From Marinobacter vulgaris (GTDB taxonomy: Bacteria; Pseudomonadota; Gammaproteobacteria; Pseudomonadales; Oleiphilaceae), in the NCBI RefSeq assembly GCF_003344045.1, contig NZ_QFWX01000002.1, positions 467,270 to 531,269 of the forward strand: 64,000 nucleotides of DNA, given 5' to 3'. The first letter of the stretch is position 1. Each line of letters starts with the position of its first letter. A model generated the notes under the pieces. It searched no databases and was not told where the DNA came from. It saw only the letters and a program-made list of their open reading frames with translations. Of this stretch, positions 7,623 to 16,363 are shown one piece after another. The translations under genes and the position numbers were made by a program.

Positions 7623-9668
7623 TCACGCAGCCTCGTCCGTGATGCCGTTCTGCTTCAATAACGCATCCACTGCCGGCTCGCGCCCGCGGAAGGCCTTGAA
7701 CAGCTCCATGGGTTCCTGCGAGCCGCCTTTTTCAAGGATGTTCTGCAAAAACGCCTTGCCGGTTTCCGGGTCGAAAATGCCGCGCTCCTCGAACAGTGAG
7801 AAGGCATCCGCCGCCAGTACTTCCGCCCACTTGTAGCTGTAATAACCCGCCGCGTAGCCGCCGGAGAAAATGTGGGAGAAGCTGTTGGGGAAGCGGTTGA
7901 ACGTCGGTGCTTCCACCACTGCAATCTCACTGCGCACCTTGCGATGCATCTCCAGCGGGTTGGTGGGAGCTTCGTCGGTGAATTCCGCGTGCAGGCGGAA
8001 GTCGAACAGCGAGAATTCCAGCTGCCGCACCATGGCCATGCCGGACTGGAAGTTCTTGGCCGCCAGCATTTTCTGCAGCAGGTCCTCTGCCAACGGCTCG
8101 CCGGTTTCATAATGGGAAGCGATCAGGGCCAGGGAATCGGGGTTCCAGCACCAGTTTTCCAGGAACTGGGAAGGCAACTCCACCGCGTCCCACGCCACAC
8201 CATTGATACCGGATACGTCCAGCACATCCACCTGGGTCAGCATGTGATGCAGGCCGTGGCCGAATTCGTGGAACAGGGTGGTCACTTCGTCGTGGGTCAG
8301 CAACGACGGCTTGCCATTCACCGGTGGCGTGAAGTTACAGGTCAGGAAGGCCACCGGTAACTGAAGCTGGCCGCGCAGGTTGCGCCAGCGTACCCGGCAG
8401 TCCGCCATCCAGGCGCCGCCACGCTTGCCCTGGCGGGCAAACAGGTCAAGGTAGAACCAGGCCAGCGGCTCACCGTTACGGCTGATGCAATAGGCAGTGG
8501 CGTCCGGATGCCAGGTTTCAACCTCGGGTTTGGCCTCGATCTGCACGTCGAACAGCTTCTCGGCAACGGCAAACAGGCCGGGCACCACTTTGTCCACCGG
8601 GAACCATGGTCGCAGGGTTTCCGGGGAAATGTCGTAGCGGTCGTGACGCAGCTTCTCGCTGTAGTAGCCAATGTCCCAGGCTTGCAGGTCTTCGATGGCG
8701 TGGGTTTCGCTGGCGAACGCCTTCAGTTCGGCAAATTCCCGCTCGGCCATGGGCTTCGACTTGGCCGCCAGCTGGTTGAGGAAGTCCAGCACTTCGTCGA
8801 CGCTGCGCGCCATTTTGGTGGCCAGGGAGCGCTCGGCATAGTTATTGAAACCAAGCAGTTTTGCCATAGCGTGACGGCGCTTGAGAATCTCTGCCATCAC
8901 CGGTGTGTTATCCCAGGTCCCGGCATCCGGGCCCATATCGGAGGCACGGGTGACAAAGGCCTCGTAGACTTCCCGCCGCAGTTCCCGGTTCTCGCAGTAG
9001 GTCAGGACCGGATAAAAGCTTGGGAAATCCAGCGTGACGACGTAGCCATCAAGATCTCTCTGCTGCGCTGCCTGCCTGGCACCGTCCAATGCAGATTCGG
9101 GGACACCCGCCAGCTCTTCCACGTCGGTAATGTGCTTGAACCAGTGCTGGGTAGCATCCAGTACGTTATCGCTGAAGCGGTTGGACAACTCCGACAGTTC
9201 CATGGACAGGTCCGCGTACTGCTTTTTCTTCTCCGCCGGCAGGTCGACACCACCGAGATGGAAATCCCGCAAGGTATTTTCCACCGACTTGCGCTGGGCT
9301 TCGCTCAGTTGTTCAAACTCGTCACTGGCTGCGAGTTTCTTGTAAGCGTCGCAGAGTGCGGCGTTCTGGCTCAGCTCGGTGCTGTATTCGGTGAGCTTTT
9401 CCAGGCAGTTCTTGTACACCTTGCGCAGATCGTCATTGTTCATCACGCCGTTCAGGTGCGAAATCACCGACCAGGCTCTTTCAAGACGATCCTCGGTTGC
9501 CTGCATCGGTTGTGCGAGAGTGGCCCAGGTGGGCTCGTCCTGCTGCGCTATCTGGGAGATTTTCATGCGGTTTTCGCTGAGAATCTGGTCAATTGCCGGC
9601 TCCATGTGTTCGGTGCGAACATGGTCAAATCGCGGCAACAGGTCATCGGTCAGTAACGGGTTATTCAT
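7623..9668 (-). CDS. prlC: oligopeptidase A (M3 zinc metallopeptidase)
   Basis: 681 residues, the normal length for PrlC/OpdA. The zinc-binding HEFGH motif stands in the TLFHEFGHGLHHML block near residue 465, and the third ligand region is ELPSQFLENWCW. This cytoplasmic enzyme degrades short peptides, including cleaved signal peptides. No signal sequence is present. ATG 9668 begins MNNPLLTDDLLPRFD, as in homologues. yheV follows on the same strand, and a divergent gamma-carbonic anhydrase gene lies upstream across an inverted-repeat element. Confidence 0.96.
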   Translation of the reverse strand: MNNPLLTDDLLPRFDHVRTEHMEPAIDQILSENRMKISQIAQQDEPTWATLAQPMQATEDRLERAWSVISHLNGVMNNDDLRKVYKNCLEKLTEYSTELSQNAALCDAYKKLAASDEFEQLSEAQRKSVENTLRDFHLGGVDLPAEKKKQYADLSMELSELSNRFSDNVLDATQHWFKHITDVEELAGVPESALDGARQAAQQRDLDGYVVTLDFPSFYPVLTYCENRELRREVYEAFVTRASDMGPDAGTWDNTPVMAEILKRRHAMAKLLGFNNYAERSLATKMARSVDEVLDFLNQLAAKSKPMAEREFAELKAFASETHAIEDLQAWDIGYYSEKLRHDRYDISPETLRPWFPVDKVVPGLFAVAEKLFDVQIEAKPEVETWHPDATAYCISRNGEPLAWFYLDLFARQGKRGGAWMADCRVRWRNLRGQLQLPVAFLTCNFTPPVNGKPSLLTHDEVTTLFHEFGHGLHHMLTQVDVLDVSGINGVAWDAVELPSQFLENWCWNPDSLALIASHYETGEPLAEDLLQKMLAAKNFQSGMAMVRQLEFSLFDFRLHAEFTDEAPTNPLEMHRKVRSEIAVVEAPTFNRFPNSFSHIFSGGYAAGYYSYKWAEVLAADAFSLFEERGIFDPETGKAFLQNILEKGGSQEPMELFKAFRGREPAVDALLKQNGITDEAA

Positions 9669-9727
9669 AAGTCCTCTTCTCAGCCATTAATTTGTGAGGT
9701 AGCTTCGAGTGCTAAACTTCGGAATAA

Positions 9728-9837
9728 GGCACCTGTGGGGAGGCCTTTCCAAAACACGCTCAAGCACATCCATGTGACGCTTGAGCTCCGCCATCCATGG
9801 CTCCGCACAGTTTTGGAAAGACCTCCCCACAGGTGCC
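9728..9837. repeat. intergenic inverted-repeat element (28-bp arms, 27/28 identical)
   Basis: The left arm 9728-9755 and right arm 9810-9837 are complementary at 27 of 28 positions (GGCACCTGTGGGGAGG ... CTTTCCAAAAC). The 54-bp interior contains a second perfect stem, GCTCAAGC and GCTTGAGC, and two CATGGATG cores on the minus strand. It fills most of the divergent prlC / carbonic-anhydrase gap and encodes no protein I can support. It looks like a small non-autonomous repeat or a structured RNA. Confidence 0.7.
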
Positions 9838-9872
9838 CCAAGTCTCTGGATAAACGCCATAAGGTATATGTA

Positions 9873-10409
9873 ATGTCGAATGTACGAACACACAAGGGTA
9901 ACACGCCACAATTTGGAGAACGCGCCTGGATTGATCCCAGTGCCGTCGTCATCGGTGACGTAATTGCCGGTGACGACGTTTCTATCTGGCCGATGACCGT
10001 GGTGCGTGGTGACATGCACAAGATTCGCATCGGCAACCGCTGCAGTGTCCAGGACGGGTCGGTGTTGCACATCACCCACGCCAGCGACTTCAACCCCGGC
10101 GGCTGGCCGCTGATTATTGGCGACGACGTCACCATCGGCCACAAGGCACTGTTGCATGGCTGCACCATTGGCAGCCGCGTACTGGTGGGCATGGGGTGCA
10201 TCATTATGGACGGCGCGGTGGTTGAGGACGAGGTCATTGTTGCGGCCGGTTGTCTAGTGCCACCGGGCAAAACCCTGGAGTCCGGCTATCTGTACGTGGG
10301 CTCACCCTGCCGTCAGGCGCGGGCGCTTACGGATAATGAAAAGACCTTCTTCCGCTACACCGCCAGTAACTACGTGAAGCTCAAAGATGAATACCTGAAG
10401 GAGGTTTAA
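9873..10409 (+). CDS. gamma-carbonic anhydrase family hexapeptide protein
   Basis: 178 residues forming a left-handed beta helix of hexapeptide repeats (IDPSAVVIGDVIAGDDVSIWP and following). The putative zinc histidines lie in VLHITH (66/69), IGHKALLHGC (90 and 95), the YrdA/CaiE pattern. The family binds a metal at the trimer interface, but many members have no proven carbonic anhydrase activity. ATG 9873 is chosen because the family begins just before this point and upstream codons run into the repeat element. An AAGG lies 9 bp upstream. Confidence 0.9.
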   Translation: MSNVRTHKGNTPQFGERAWIDPSAVVIGDVIAGDDVSIWPMTVVRGDMHKIRIGNRCSVQDGSVLHITHASDFNPGGWPLIIGDDVTIGHKALLHGCTIGSRVLVGMGCIIMDGAVVEDEVIVAAGCLVPPGKTLESGYLYVGSPCRQARALTDNEKTFFRYTASNYVKLKDEYLKEV

Positions 10410-10485
10410 TCCGGCAGGCTAATCTGAAACAGCCGGTGCCAGCGTATCTGCCTTTGTTGTTCACCTTTTGATCAGAGGCATCGTT

Positions 10486-10743
10486 ATGAACGCACAACAG
10501 CATCAACCACTGTTTGAAAGGGTTCTCGCGTATCTGTCCGCCTGCGGCCTAACGCCGTCTCCAGAGCTTCAGCGGCAGGCAAGGGCGCTGGTATCGGCGG
10601 TCGTGTCGGAGGGCAGGGGTAATGACATCGGTCGCGCCCTGGAACTGGTACCGGCCTATGTCGACATCCCTGCCTCCAGTGTCCCCCGAGCTGCACCCAG
10701 GGTGGAGCGGGGCAGCATTGGCTACTGGCCCAATGCTCGATAA
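10486..10743 (+). CDS. small unknown protein upstream of and overlapping opgH
   Basis: 85 residues starting MNAQQHQPLFERVLAYL. There is no signal peptide or membrane segment. It is mostly helical and ends RVERGSIGYWPNAR. Its stop TAA (10741-10743) lies 11 bp inside the opgH coding sequence, so the two are translationally coupled. I do not recognise the family. The position is where opgG would normally sit, but it is far too small and not exported, so it is not OpgG. An accessory or regulatory role for the glucan synthase is only a guess. An in-frame ATG at 10468 is a less likely start. Confidence 0.6.
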   Translation: MNAQQHQPLFERVLAYLSACGLTPSPELQRQARALVSAVVSEGRGNDIGRALELVPAYVDIPASSVPRAAPRVERGSIGYWPNAR

Positions 10744-12937
10744 CCAGCCTGCAAAAGAGGAGGGATCGGGCGCCGGCGAGGATTTGCCAGCCCTACGCTG
10801 GCGCCCGGCAGCCTGGTTCCGACGGTCGCTGCTGGCGGCTCTGGTGCTGGGCCAAACGGCAGCGGCGGCTGTTGCCTTGACACTGATCATGCCCCTCGAG
10901 AGCGGTTATCTTTTAAACGCGCTGCTGATAAGTCTTTTTGCCCTGCTCCACGGCTGGATCGCCGTCGGTTGCTGGACCGCCATCTTTGGCTTTGTGATCC
11001 GCCGGAAGGGCGGCGACCGGTACAGCCTGGCCAGGCGTCATACCGAAGAATCCCTCGCCGCAACCGCTCTTGCGCCCACCGCTGTCGTTGTTCCCGTCTG
11101 CAACGAGCCGGTGGAGCGCACCCTGGCAGGGTTGCGGGCAGTCTATCGGGAGCTGGAACACCAGGGGCGGTTGCAGCATTTTGATTTCTATATTCTCTCC
11201 GATACCCGCAACCCCGAGGTATGGCTTGCGGAGCAGGCGGCATGGCACGCCCTGAGCCAGGAACTGGACGCCGGCGGCCGGCTGTTCTACCGCAGGCGAA
11301 CCGTCAACCTCAACTACAAAAGCGGCAATATTGCAGATTTTCTGCGCCGCTGGGGCCGTCGCTATCGTTACATGGTGGTGCTGGATGCTGACAGCCTCAT
11401 GGGCGGAAAAACCCTGCTCAGGCTGGTGCAACTGATGCAACGGGAACCAGGTGTGGGCATTATCCAGACCAGCCCCCTCGTGGTGCGGAGCCAGACCCTG
11501 TTTGCCCGCCTGCAACAGTTTGCCAGCCGCGTTTATTCACCGCTGTTTGCCTCCGGCCTTGCAGCCATCCAGATGGGAGATGCTGCCTACTGGGGCCACA
11601 ATGCCATCGTCCGCGTGGATGCGTTCATGAAACACTGCGGACTGCGCAAGCTTACCGGGCCAGGTCTTTTCGGTGGCCCGGTCATCAGCCATGATTTCGT
11701 CGAAGCCGCCTATATGGGCCGGGCCGGCTATGAAGTGTGGCTGGAGCCGTCTTTGCAGCAAAGCTATGAAGAGTCGCCCCCGACCCTGGAAGATGAGCTC
11801 ATCCGCGATCACCGCTGGGCTCGGGGCAACCTGCAGCATTTCTGGCTACTGATAACCGCGCCCGGTCTCCGTTTTGCCCATCGCATGGCGCTGGTAAACG
11901 GCATCATGTCGTACCTCGCCTCCCCGCTGTGGCTGCTGTTCGTGCTACTGACCATGACCACAGCCAGCCATGGTGCGCAACCGGAAACCACGGCACCCTT
12001 CCCGTTTGTCGACGGTGCACCCCTGGCGATCGGGCTCGGCCTGAGCACTCTGGGCCTGCTGTTTCTACCGCGGCTTCTGGGCATTGCCGATATTCTGGCA
12101 ACCCGGCAATCCATGCTGTTTGGAGGCACCGGCAGGCTGATCATCAGTGCGGTTGTCGAAACCCTTGTTTCCCTGCTGCTGGCCCCGGTGAAAATGCTGG
12201 CCCACAACCGCTCGGTCGTCTGCGCGCTGCTCAATCTCCCGGTACACTGGGCCGGGCAGAACCGCCATCGAGAGAGCGGCTGGACGGCCGCTCTCAGTGA
12301 GCACCGCACCGGTGTGGTACTGGCACTGTGCTGGTGTGGCATGGCCGTCTGGATCGGCTCGCCGCTGCTGATGCTCTGGTCACTTCCCGTAATCCTGCCA
12401 CTGCTGATGGCTGCACCGACGTCGGTTGCGCTGGGGAGGCAGGCCTCAGGGCTTGCCTTTGCCAACGCGGGCTTGCTGACAACACCGGAGAGCCGCAAGC
12501 CACTGCCAGTGATTCAGAACGCCGGTGCCGAGATCCCGCTGTTACCGGACAGCCGGGGCCTGTCGAACATTCAGCAGGCCATACTGTCGCCGCCCATGAA
12601 TGCGTTACACCGGCAGATGGCCAGGATCCGCCCGGATAAACCGTCAACGGCAGCGATTATCGGGCATTGCCTGAAACATGGTCCGGAACAACTGGATAAC
12701 CGACAACTGAACCTGCTATGCCGGGACCGCCAGGCACTTGCGAGCCTTCACACCGCTGCCTGGCAAGCTAACCGGGACAGCTATTGGGGAGACCGGATCG
12801 CCTCACTGACCGCTTACACCCGGCTGTCCATCGGAGAACGACTTGAAACGACTGATCGCCACCACGCTGCTTCTCAACGCCCTGTTTGTGGCGCTGCTGC
12901 TTCCCCGTTATCCCTGGATACCGTGGATTGCGGCTGA
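10733..12937 (+). CDS. opgH: glucans biosynthesis glucosyltransferase H
   Basis: 734 residues, shorter than the roughly 850 of E. coli OpgH, mainly at the N terminus. It is an inner-membrane GT2 enzyme that polymerises UDP-glucose into the backbone of osmoregulated periplasmic glucans. Visible motifs: PVCNEPVERTLAGLRAV, the DxD in VLDADSLMGG, HNAIVRVDAF, the catalytic SHDFVEAAYMGRAGY, and DHRWARGNLQH, a QxxRW-like motif. Membrane segments flank the catalytic domain (about 33-75 and 375-560). ATG 10733 overlaps the preceding gene. The last 31 codons overlap the sulfatase gene in another frame and look unlike a conserved tail. opgG is absent from this locus. Confidence 0.92.
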   Translation: MLDNQPAKEEGSGAGEDLPALRWRPAAWFRRSLLAALVLGQTAAAAVALTLIMPLESGYLLNALLISLFALLHGWIAVGCWTAIFGFVIRRKGGDRYSLARRHTEESLAATALAPTAVVVPVCNEPVERTLAGLRAVYRELEHQGRLQHFDFYILSDTRNPEVWLAEQAAWHALSQELDAGGRLFYRRRTVNLNYKSGNIADFLRRWGRRYRYMVVLDADSLMGGKTLLRLVQLMQREPGVGIIQTSPLVVRSQTLFARLQQFASRVYSPLFASGLAAIQMGDAAYWGHNAIVRVDAFMKHCGLRKLTGPGLFGGPVISHDFVEAAYMGRAGYEVWLEPSLQQSYEESPPTLEDELIRDHRWARGNLQHFWLLITAPGLRFAHRMALVNGIMSYLASPLWLLFVLLTMTTASHGAQPETTAPFPFVDGAPLAIGLGLSTLGLLFLPRLLGIADILATRQSMLFGGTGRLIISAVVETLVSLLLAPVKMLAHNRSVVCALLNLPVHWAGQNRHRESGWTAALSEHRTGVVLALCWCGMAVWIGSPLLMLWSLPVILPLLMAAPTSVALGRQASGLAFANAGLLTTPESRKPLPVIQNAGAEIPLLPDSRGLSNIQQAILSPPMNALHRQMARIRPDKPSTAAIIGHCLKHGPEQLDNRQLNLLCRDRQALASLHTAAWQANRDSYWGDRIASLTAYTRLSIGERLETTDRHHAASQRPVCGAAASPLSLDTVDCG

Positions 12938-14456
12938 CGCACTGCTACTGGCCGGCCTGTTTGCCCTTTTGCCGCGCGGGCGGGGCAAGGGGCTGCTTGC
13001 CGCGGCCGTTGGTGCCCTGTATGCCATTCTGGCCTTCTTTGCCCTGAGCGATGTGCTGGTACGACAGAGCATCGGGCGGCCTTTCAATCTCTATCTGGAA
13101 CTGGGCGTTGCCGGCTCGGTGTTTGACCTGATGGAAAGCAATCTGGGGATCGGCCTGTCACTGGTGGTGCTGCTGGTACTGGCAATCGTCTTTTTTGCTC
13201 TCGGTGGCTTTGTGGCCAGGCTGCTGTCCCGGCTTGGCGCCGGTACGCCCGCCAGGGCAGGCCAGGGGGTGGCACTAGCAGGTGCTCTGGCAGTGGCGGT
13301 ATCGTGGTTTCCCCAGTCCACGGTGGGATTGAGCGCCTCCCAGCTCACAGCAACTCAGGTTCAGCTGGCAGCGGATACCCATCAAGCGACCCAAGCTTTC
13401 CGGCAATACCTTGAAGACAACCCCGAGGCGGGTGAGATCGCATCCCTGGCCGAGCTGGCGAATATCGATGTGATCCTCGGCTTCATAGAATCCTATGGCA
13501 TTTCGGCGCTTACTGATCCGCGCTACCGGCCGGTGATAGGCGCTCGCCTGGAGCAGATGGAGCAAGACCTCAGGGCTGCCGGCCTGCACATTGTGACCGG
13601 TCGGCTGCGCTCGCCGGTCCAGGGTGGTCAGTCCTGGCTGGCCCACACCACCCTGCTCAGTGGTCAATGGATCAATACCCAGCTGGACTACGAGATCTTC
13701 CTGGCCAGCGGCTTTCCCACTCTGATAAACGACCTGGATAGCACCGGCCACGATACCGTGGCCGTGATGCCGGCCATTACTGAGCCCTGGCCTGAGGGCC
13801 GGGCGTTTGGCTATGACCGGATCTACGACGCCAACACCATGGACTACCGGGGCCCGCCTCTGAACTGGGTCACCATGCCGGATCAGTACACCTGGTCCTG
13901 GTTTCAGCGCCGGATTCGAGACCAGGCCCGTAGCCCGCTGTTTGCCGAACTGGCACTGATAAGCAGCCATGCTCCCTGGGTACCGGTGCTGCCGGTTCTT
14001 GCGGACTGGGACAGCATCGGCGACGGCGAGACCTTCAACCAGTGGCGGGACAGCGGCGAGGCTCCGGCCAGCCTGTGGCGTGATCCGGAACGGGTGCGTG
14101 AGCACTACGCCCGGGCGCTGGATTACGCCCTTAACGTGGCCACCGGGTACGCAACCCGCCACGTCGACCGCAAGACGCTACTGGTCCTGCTGGGTGATCA
14201 TCAGGCAGCACCGCTGATCACCGGCGACAATGCCAGCCGTGATGTGGTTGTGCACATCATCAGCGGCGACCGGGAACTGCTGGAACCCTTTGTGACCAAC
14301 AGCACCCTGCCCGGGTTCAGCTGGGGTACGCAACCCGACGAAGATCAGGGCGGCCCGGCCATGGCCCGTTTCCGGCCCTTCCTCCAGCAACAGTTTAGTG
14401 CGGGCGCACCCCCCGATGCCATGGAAATTTCTGCCACCGGGACTATTGAAAACTGA
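12843..14456 (+). CDS. membrane sulfatase / phosphoglycerol-transferase-fold enzyme
   Basis: 537 residues. Four membrane helices lie in the first 165 residues, then an extracytoplasmic alkaline-phosphatase-superfamily domain. FIESYGISAL is the usual nucleophile region of sulfatase-fold LTA-synthase/OpgB-like proteins, and LLGDHQAAPLITG is the late metal-binding motif. Known: OpgB adds phosphoglycerol to periplasmic glucans. Inferred from the overlap with opgH: this enzyme decorates the glucan made by OpgH. The start is TTG 12843 after GGAGAACG, giving a 95-bp overlap with opgH. In the visible motif FIESYGIS, Ser or Tyr would stand where many relatives have a Thr nucleophile, so catalysis needs checking. 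Confidence 0.75.
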   Translation: MKRLIATTLLLNALFVALLLPRYPWIPWIAADALLLAGLFALLPRGRGKGLLAAAVGALYAILAFFALSDVLVRQSIGRPFNLYLELGVAGSVFDLMESNLGIGLSLVVLLVLAIVFFALGGFVARLLSRLGAGTPARAGQGVALAGALAVAVSWFPQSTVGLSASQLTATQVQLAADTHQATQAFRQYLEDNPEAGEIASLAELANIDVILGFIESYGISALTDPRYRPVIGARLEQMEQDLRAAGLHIVTGRLRSPVQGGQSWLAHTTLLSGQWINTQLDYEIFLASGFPTLINDLDSTGHDTVAVMPAITEPWPEGRAFGYDRIYDANTMDYRGPPLNWVTMPDQYTWSWFQRRIRDQARSPLFAELALISSHAPWVPVLPVLADWDSIGDGETFNQWRDSGEAPASLWRDPERVREHYARALDYALNVATGYATRHVDRKTLLVLLGDHQAAPLITGDNASRDVVVHIISGDRELLEPFVTNSTLPGFSWGTQPDEDQGGPAMARFRPFLQQQFSAGAPPDAMEISATGTIEN

Positions 14457-14587
14457 GCAGACGATCCTACATTGGGAAGTAGCAGACGTTCACGGAAAAC
14501 CATCCGGCTGGCGCCGTCGGTATGGAGCTGTTCCGGGAGCGAAGCTGATATCAACGTGTGATTTCAGATTCGTAGGAGGAGTTTCGT

Positions 14588-15040
14588 ATGGCTAATATAA
14601 CCCGCTGGAATCCGGTCAATGAACTGGATGACCTTATGAACCGTTACAACCGGCTGCTTGGCCTGGGCCGCGGCGGAGAACGGGAAGGCAAGGACCTGTT
14701 CAGTCGCAGCGACTGGGCCCCGGCCGTGGATATCAAGGAAACCGCAGAAGCCTTCAATATTGAGGCTGAACTACCGGGCATGTCCAAGGACGACGTGAAA
14801 GTCACCGTGGAGGACGGTGTTCTGAGCATCCGCGGCGAGCGCAAGCAGGAGGAGGAAACCGACGATAAAAAGCACCACCGCATCGAGCGTTTCTACGGTA
14901 GTTTCCTGCGTCGGTTTACGCTGCCGGAAAACGTGGATGAAAACAGCATCCAGGCCAGGTTCAAGGATGGTGTCCTGTCACTGACCCTGACCAAGGCCGA
15001 GCCGGCTGAACCCAAGGCCATTGAGGTGGACGTTCAGTAA
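14588..15040 (+). CDS. Hsp20 family small heat-shock protein
   Basis: 150 residues. An alpha-crystallin domain spans about 42-140: WAPAVDIKETAEAFNIEAELPGMSKDDVKV, then RRFTLPENVDENSIQARFKDGVLSLTL with the conserved A-x-F-x-D/N-GVL motif. It is a cytoplasmic holdase that binds unfolding proteins. ATG 14588 has a strong TAGGAGGAG ribosome site. I could not find a convincing sigma-32 promoter in the 131 bp upstream. It ends in a strong terminator at 15056-15100. Confidence 0.95.
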   Translation: MANITRWNPVNELDDLMNRYNRLLGLGRGGEREGKDLFSRSDWAPAVDIKETAEAFNIEAELPGMSKDDVKVTVEDGVLSIRGERKQEEETDDKKHHRIERFYGSFLRRFTLPENVDENSIQARFKDGVLSLTLTKAEPAEPKAIEVDVQ

Positions 15041-15055
15041 ACCGGCCAGCCTGGC

Positions 15056-15100
15056 AACGGCAGAAACCGGGCTCAGCTGCCGGTTTCTGCCGTTGTTTTT
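15056..15100 (+). terminator. rho-independent terminator of the hsp20 gene
   Basis: A 15-bp perfect stem (15056-15070 with 15080-15094) is followed by GTTTTT. It overlaps the last codons of the convergent PA4642-family gene, whose stop is at 15073. Confidence 0.85.
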
Positions 15101-15390
15101 GCACCCGCCTTCCTGAGTATGTCTGCATAGGCGGTGCTCCGGCGGTGCCGGGAAACCAGATCGAGGATGGTCTCGCCATTCTCATCCACCGCATTCAGAT
15201 CCCGCCCCGCTTCCACAAAGAAACCGACAAAACGCTCGAAATCCTCGGCAATCATGGCCTGGTAGGCTTTGATCAGGGCATTGAAGTCAGCGTTGATAGT
15301 GCTGTCATAGGGCGTAATCGCCAGAAAACTCTTGACCCGCTCATCGCTCCATTCCTCACCAATGACTTTCGGCTTGTCTGGTCCGCTCAT
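15073..15390 (-). CDS. PA4642 family protein
   Basis: 105 residues starting MSGPDKPKVIGEEWSDERV. The KPKVIGEEWSDERVKSFL and DFERFVGFFVEAGRDLNA blocks are characteristic of the PA4642 family. The C-terminal half (ENGETILDLVSRHRRSTAYADILRKAGA) resembles a single ankyrin-like repeat. The function is unknown. ATG 15390 is preferred to the upstream in-frame start at 15453 because family members start at the KPKVIGEEW motif. The 3' end forms part of the hsp20 terminator stem. Confidence 0.8.
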   Translation of the reverse strand: MSGPDKPKVIGEEWSDERVKSFLAITPYDSTINADFNALIKAYQAMIAEDFERFVGFFVEAGRDLNAVDENGETILDLVSRHRRSTAYADILRKAGAKTTAETGS

Positions 15391-15526
15391 AATCTCTCTG
15401 GCCCTTTTGTATCGACAAATTGAATCAGCAAATGTATCCAGTTGGGGCTGCACAGTATAGGGATCTGAACCCGGGGGAGTTAGTTGAATTGACTATGAGA
15501 AGCTGTCCCGCAAGCATAAGGCGCTG

Positions 15527-16357
15527 TTACGGCATGATTTCCACCGGCAGCCGGTCGGTATCAATGCTGTCATCACATTCCGGGTCCCGAATGGCAATCT
15601 CTACCCGCCGGTTTTTTGCGCGGTTTTCCTCGCTGTCGTTGGGCACCAGGGGATTGGTTTCGGCACGGCCCGCAGCCACCACCCGATCCGCCGGCACCTG
15701 ACGGTTCAGCACCAGCTCGTGGACAACAGAAACGGCGCGGGCAGCGGACAGATCCCAGTTGGAACGGTAGCGGCCGCTGGATATGGGGCGATCATCGCTG
15801 TAGCCGGACACAAGAAGGTCACCGGTACAGCCCGACAGCACATCCACTACACGCTCGATGATGGGGATCATTTCCGGTTTGATGGCGGCGTCACCGGAAC
15901 GGAAGGTGGCTTCCTCCGAGAAGCGGATGACTACCCGGTTTTCATCGTAATTGATGGTCAGTGCCTCAGAGGCGACTTCCGCTTCCAGCTCCTGAATCAT
16001 GCGGCTGGCCAGGTCAATGACACCCGGGGGAATCCGGGTGGGAGCCTCACCCGCAGCGCGCTCATCAATGAATTCCGGTTCGTCGATCGCGCTTTCGGAG
16101 GGTTCCGGTAGCGACACCGTGTCCGACTCGATCAGTGTCAGGGGAGAGCCGCCGATATCGTCGCCAATGACCTGGTTGCTGCCAAAGGCCACCGCCATGG
16201 AATTGGCCATGGCACGGTATTTCTCAATATCCATCTCGGCGAACGACAGCAGCAGAATAAAGAAGGTCAGCAGCAGAGTGGCCAGGTCGGCAAAGGTGAC
16301 AATCCAGGCCGGGGAGCCCCGGCCGTGTTTTTTCTTTCTGACTGGCTGACGCACCAT
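15527..16357 (-). CDS. motB: flagellar motor stator protein MotB (sodium PomB type)
   Basis: 276 residues. One membrane helix at about 19-40 carries Asp24 in TFADLATLLLTFFILLLSF, the ion-carrying residue, and its position matches PomB. Residues about 140-260 form an OmpA-like peptidoglycan-binding domain (LLVSGYSDDRPISS, NWDLSAARAVSVV, ADRVVAAGRAETNPL, NRRVEIAI). With MotA it forms the stator that drives flagellar rotation. ATG 16357 is chosen over TTG 16360 because GGAGG within the motA end is correctly spaced. motA ends 7 bp upstream. Confidence 0.93.
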   Translation of the reverse strand: MVRQPVRKKKHGRGSPAWIVTFADLATLLLTFFILLLSFAEMDIEKYRAMANSMAVAFGSNQVIGDDIGGSPLTLIESDTVSLPEPSESAIDEPEFIDERAAGEAPTRIPPGVIDLASRMIQELEAEVASEALTINYDENRVVIRFSEEATFRSGDAAIKPEMIPIIERVVDVLSGCTGDLLVSGYSDDRPISSGRYRSNWDLSAARAVSVVHELVLNRQVPADRVVAAGRAETNPLVPNDSEENRAKNRRVEIAIRDPECDDSIDTDRLPVEIMP

Positions 16358-16363
16358 CAAGAT

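Noticed and set aside
8508..9656. 382-codon plus-strand open frame opposite prlC
   Set aside because: Shadow of prlC; no family features and no start signal.
9680..10270. Minus-strand frames crossing the inverted-repeat element and the carbonic anhydrase gene
   Set aside because: They run through a hexapeptide-repeat gene with clear coding on the other strand and through the palindrome; not supported.
14457..14587. Possible sigma-32 promoter before hsp20
   Set aside because: No pair of boxes resembling the heat-shock consensus at proper spacing could be found.
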